Below, piece by piece: positions 61,128 through 64,000 of a stretch of DNA of 64,000 nucleotides. Position 1 is the stretch's first letter; the number at the start of each line of letters is the position of its first letter. The stretch comes from Nissolia schottii. Lineage: Eukaryota > Streptophyta > Magnoliopsida > Fabales > Fabaceae. The notes beneath the pieces are model-generated. The model saw nothing but the letters and a program-made list of their open reading frames with translations. It ran no database searches and was not told the DNA's origin. The stretch lies in assembly GCA_003254905.1 (NCBI GenBank), contig QANU01021229.1, forward strand, positions 99,203-163,202, written 5' to 3'. The translations under genes were made by a program, and so were the position numbers.

Positions 61128-64000
61128 TGCAATTTAGCCTAACCGCCACGAATACAGTGCTGCAAGTTAGGCAAGTGGGGGTTGTGGGTGTGGTGGGAGT
61201 GCCTATTGGCAACTTACAATCCTTCTTGTGCAAATGCTTTTGCTACTTATTCTCAGACAAATAGAGCCAAAAAATGAACAACAAAAAAGAACACAATATG
61301 TTCTGAATTTGTTTATTCATTAGTTTATCTTCAAATTTTTAATAACATAAATTTCTTAAGTAAGAACATAAATTACTTTTAGCCCCATTCTCTTTCTCTT
61401 TTTATCAAGATAAAAACATTGAAAAATAAAAATTGTTGGGGTAGAAAAAAAGTAGAAGGAAGAGTATTTAATTTGGGCTATTAAAACATTGAGATCAATT
61501 AGATTTTTTGAGTATAGGTATATAAAATATTTATGAAGACCAAATAAAAAAAGTGTACATTTTATTTAAAAAAAAAAAAAATTCAGGGCCACGACCACCC
61601 GTCAACACTATGAGGAGCTGCCCCTGCATAAATACCAATGGTGGATCTTATATTAACGTAAATATAAAAAAGGGTTAATAACCAAGTTAGTCCCTAAAAG
61701 AAGTCTCGAATCCCAACTTGATCCTTAAACAAAAGTAACAACTTAATCATTGAATTATTTTTTATTGTCCACGTTAATCTTGTCATCAAATTACTCTACG
61801 ACAAAAAAGTGACATGTCACTTAAATGAGTCACTTTATCTCTCCTAGTCAATATGATGAAATCCCTACTCTACCACCACCCAACTATCAAATTGCATTCT
61901 ACCCTTTTCTGCCATGTCATCATCTCCTTCTTCCTCTCCCATTACATCTCCACCCCTTCCTGCTGCCACCCTCACCCACTAGCACCCCTACCTTGCCACC
62001 CCAAGCCCAACCCCCACTACCCCGTTCCCACCAATTGCATCACATTTTTTCTTCCCCCACCAACTTCATAGCAAGCAACTACACCCACCCTTACCATAGC
62101 CACTACCATCACCAGACTCCCATAAAAAACCACCAACTCCACAAGCACAACCATCCCACCACCATTATTGCACCTCCCTTAACCACCATACTCACCCTTA
62201 CTACCACCCTACCTTACACCTACCATGAACTATATAGCCACCTCCATCTCTCATTCCCAAAACCATAAATCTTTCCCTCCATTCTTTGGTTTTGAAACCC
62301 ATGTCCTCACTCCCCCTCACCCCCACTCCATCCAATCATCTCCCCCTATTTCTCATGTAATAAGATCAGAACGTGTACTTTGAATTGATTTGCCATTACT
62401 TTTGAATCATCACTCTCGTTCTCCCAAATCAAACTACACTTTTGCTAACGAGGATAATTGAAACCAATTTCACCTCTGTAGTTTTCTTACAATCCCACAC
62501 AAAACCAATAAAATAGAAACTAAAGTATCAAAATTCATATTAAAAGTCCAAAATCCAAAGGCATCATTGTTGGGCTTGGTGGTCAGATCTAAAGAGGCTG
62601 AGGTCAAGGAAGAGGCAGTTGGGGGTGGAGGCAGTGGGGGAGGAGAACAAAAAGGATAGATGAAGGAGGCAGTTGGGGAGGGATTTGGAAGGTATTTGTT
62701 GTAATTGGAAGGTTCTAGATCTGTGGTTATTGTGAGTTTACTGGTGGTGGTAGTGTAGATGGAGTTTAAGGGAGGGGGTGAGGGCAATGGGTGTTTGGGG
62801 ATGTGTGTGGAGGTAGGGCTGGTAGTGGATTTTGGGATGGGAGGAAAGACGATGACATGAGAATAGTTGGGTAGGGCGGGTTGGGAATTTTACAATAGAG
62901 TGGGGTGAGTTAAGAATTTCATTGGGGGTGATTAGGAGGGAGAGAGAGAGAAGATAGGTAACAGAACAACTAATGACCACTCTATCCTCTTTAACATAAC
63001 AAATGAACGGAGGGATTAATGTGGGTAGCAAAATTTTTATAGAGATTAAGTTAGAACTTTATTTTTTTAGGGACCAAGTTGTGCTTGAGACATTTTTTAG
63101 GGACTAACTTGATTATGCAGATTTGTTCTATGATTCTATTATCTCATACAAACTAAAGCAAATAAAAAACTCGTGGTTATTTTCAAAATAATTTCTACAA
63201 TGTTGTATTTAGCTAAATCCTGAAATATAAAATTTTAGGCTTGTTGCATTGATGTGATGTATCTTTCTCAAGTCAACTTCCTCATCCTCATTGTTGTAGT
63301 TGTAAGTACTTGAAATCATAGTAACTTCATTAGTCATAAATAGACCTATATAACTATGGAAGCTTTTATCATATTCCAATGTATGAGTTCAATGCTATCC
63401 TTAAATAACCTAGTATCACACATAGTTACTAAACTCGACCCGGTGGCCAACTCGATTGCACCACTGAGTCAAAAGATTACAAAGTCACTTGCTGAACTGA
63501 ATTTAATTAAATAAATTTATAAAAATATATTAAAATTTAAAAAATTTAATAGATACATTAAATTTAAATAAATAGATTAATTTTTTGTCACACAATAATA
63601 TATTGATACCATAATAATATTTTTATATCTCATAAAAATACTTTCAAAAATTGAGAAGCATAATAATATTAATTTTTTTATTTGCAATATTTTTGCAATT
63701 TTAAAACCAATATGTTGTTTAGATTGTCGTTTGCATACTACACATCATAGTTGAATGATGCAAACTAAGTTTTAGTTGATTTAATGTAAAATTAGTACTA
63801 AGAACCACTAAAGAAATAATCAATAACATTTATCAAAAGAGAAAAAATAGTACAACACTGAAGAAAATCGTGACCAACAATAAACTTGCACCCATGAATA
63901 GCCACCACCTTAGCCCCTTCGACAGTGTCATCAAGGCTAAGGAAGTAACTAACCTAGTGATAGCACAATAAACCCTAATAATAACTATTGGCCACCAAGA
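61128..64000 (+). repeat. Large dispersed duplication, copy C, running off the right edge
   Basis: Matches copy A (42672-45700) colinearly from the GCAATTTAGCCTAA-CGCCACGAATACAG passage to the window end, apart from several deletions. The last bases, CTATTGGCCACCAAGA, correspond to 45684-45699 of copy A, about 65 bases before the kinase stop codon there. The duplication therefore reaches into, or ends close to, kinase sequence. Confidence 0.88.
61672..63116. mobile_element. Nonautonomous DNA element, copy C (longest version)
   Basis: Starts GGGTTAATAACCAAGTTAGTC and ends ...AGGGACTAACTTGATTAT; the last few bases of the right end and about 66 bases of flank present in copy A are deleted. It is about 1445 bases long. 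It shows the whole interior hidden by the gap in copy A: CCACC-rich on the left half and GGAGG/GGTGG-rich on the right (62560-62860), so the two halves are loosely complementary in composition. Confidence 0.75.

Overview
This is nuclear DNA of a flowering plant. All host genes have GT-AG introns, AT-rich introns and spacers, and plastid or cytosolic plant proteins as their best matches. The proteins look eudicot; a legume is possible but not proven. The window is gene-poor: five host genes sit among old transposons, LTR-like blocks, MITEs and a large dispersed duplication.

Layout. 0-4.4 kb: an unrecognised fragment, an LTR-like leader, and a decayed autonomous-type Helitron whose 3' end is intact (hairpin, CTAG, then T). 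4.9-8.7 kb (+): a YELLOW LEAF 1-like plastid protein with a probable noncoding first exon. 8.7-11.3 kb: AT-rich spacer with an internal duplication and a LINE RNase H fragment. 11.3-18.2 kb (-): an 11-exon FNBP4-like protein with two WW domains. 18.5-23.1 kb: LTR-like blocks, one with a PPT, TG start and TATA box, and a probable CACTA subterminal array. 23.5-26.5 kb (-): a complete cytosolic HSP90 with a TATA box and a heat-shock element. 26.7-34.7 kb: degenerate repeats, a LINE ORF1 (RRM plus DUF4283-like) pseudogene, LTR-like sequence and a MITE. 34.8-42.0 kb (+): a lumenal FKBP16-1-like immunophilin whose introns hold a SINE, at least three well-bounded MITEs and a rearranged Ty1-copia element. 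42.3-45.7 kb: first copy of a block duplicated at 57.2-58.3 and 61.1-64.0 kb. 45.8-46.7 kb (-): a MAPKKK-type kinase abutting that block. 46.8-61 kb: LTR-like sequence, a minisatellite and a CACTA transposase fragment.

Main points. (1) FKBP exon 6 exists twice, each copy with intact splice sites, inside 201-bp direct repeats that exactly flank a copia insertion. Its 46-nt length makes the copies mutually exclusive by reading frame. The insertion has its 5' part inverted against its 3' part, the geometry of an autointegration product. (2) The block beside the kinase recurs at the right edge and stops about 70 bp before the equivalent of the kinase stop codon, so a second kinase copy may lie just outside the window. 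(3) The block carries a nonautonomous element with an assembly gap that its paralogue suggests is about 660 bp too short.

The host genes do not form a pathway. Two are plastid proteins (YL1-like, FKBP16-1-like), one a chaperone, one a WW adaptor and one a signalling kinase.
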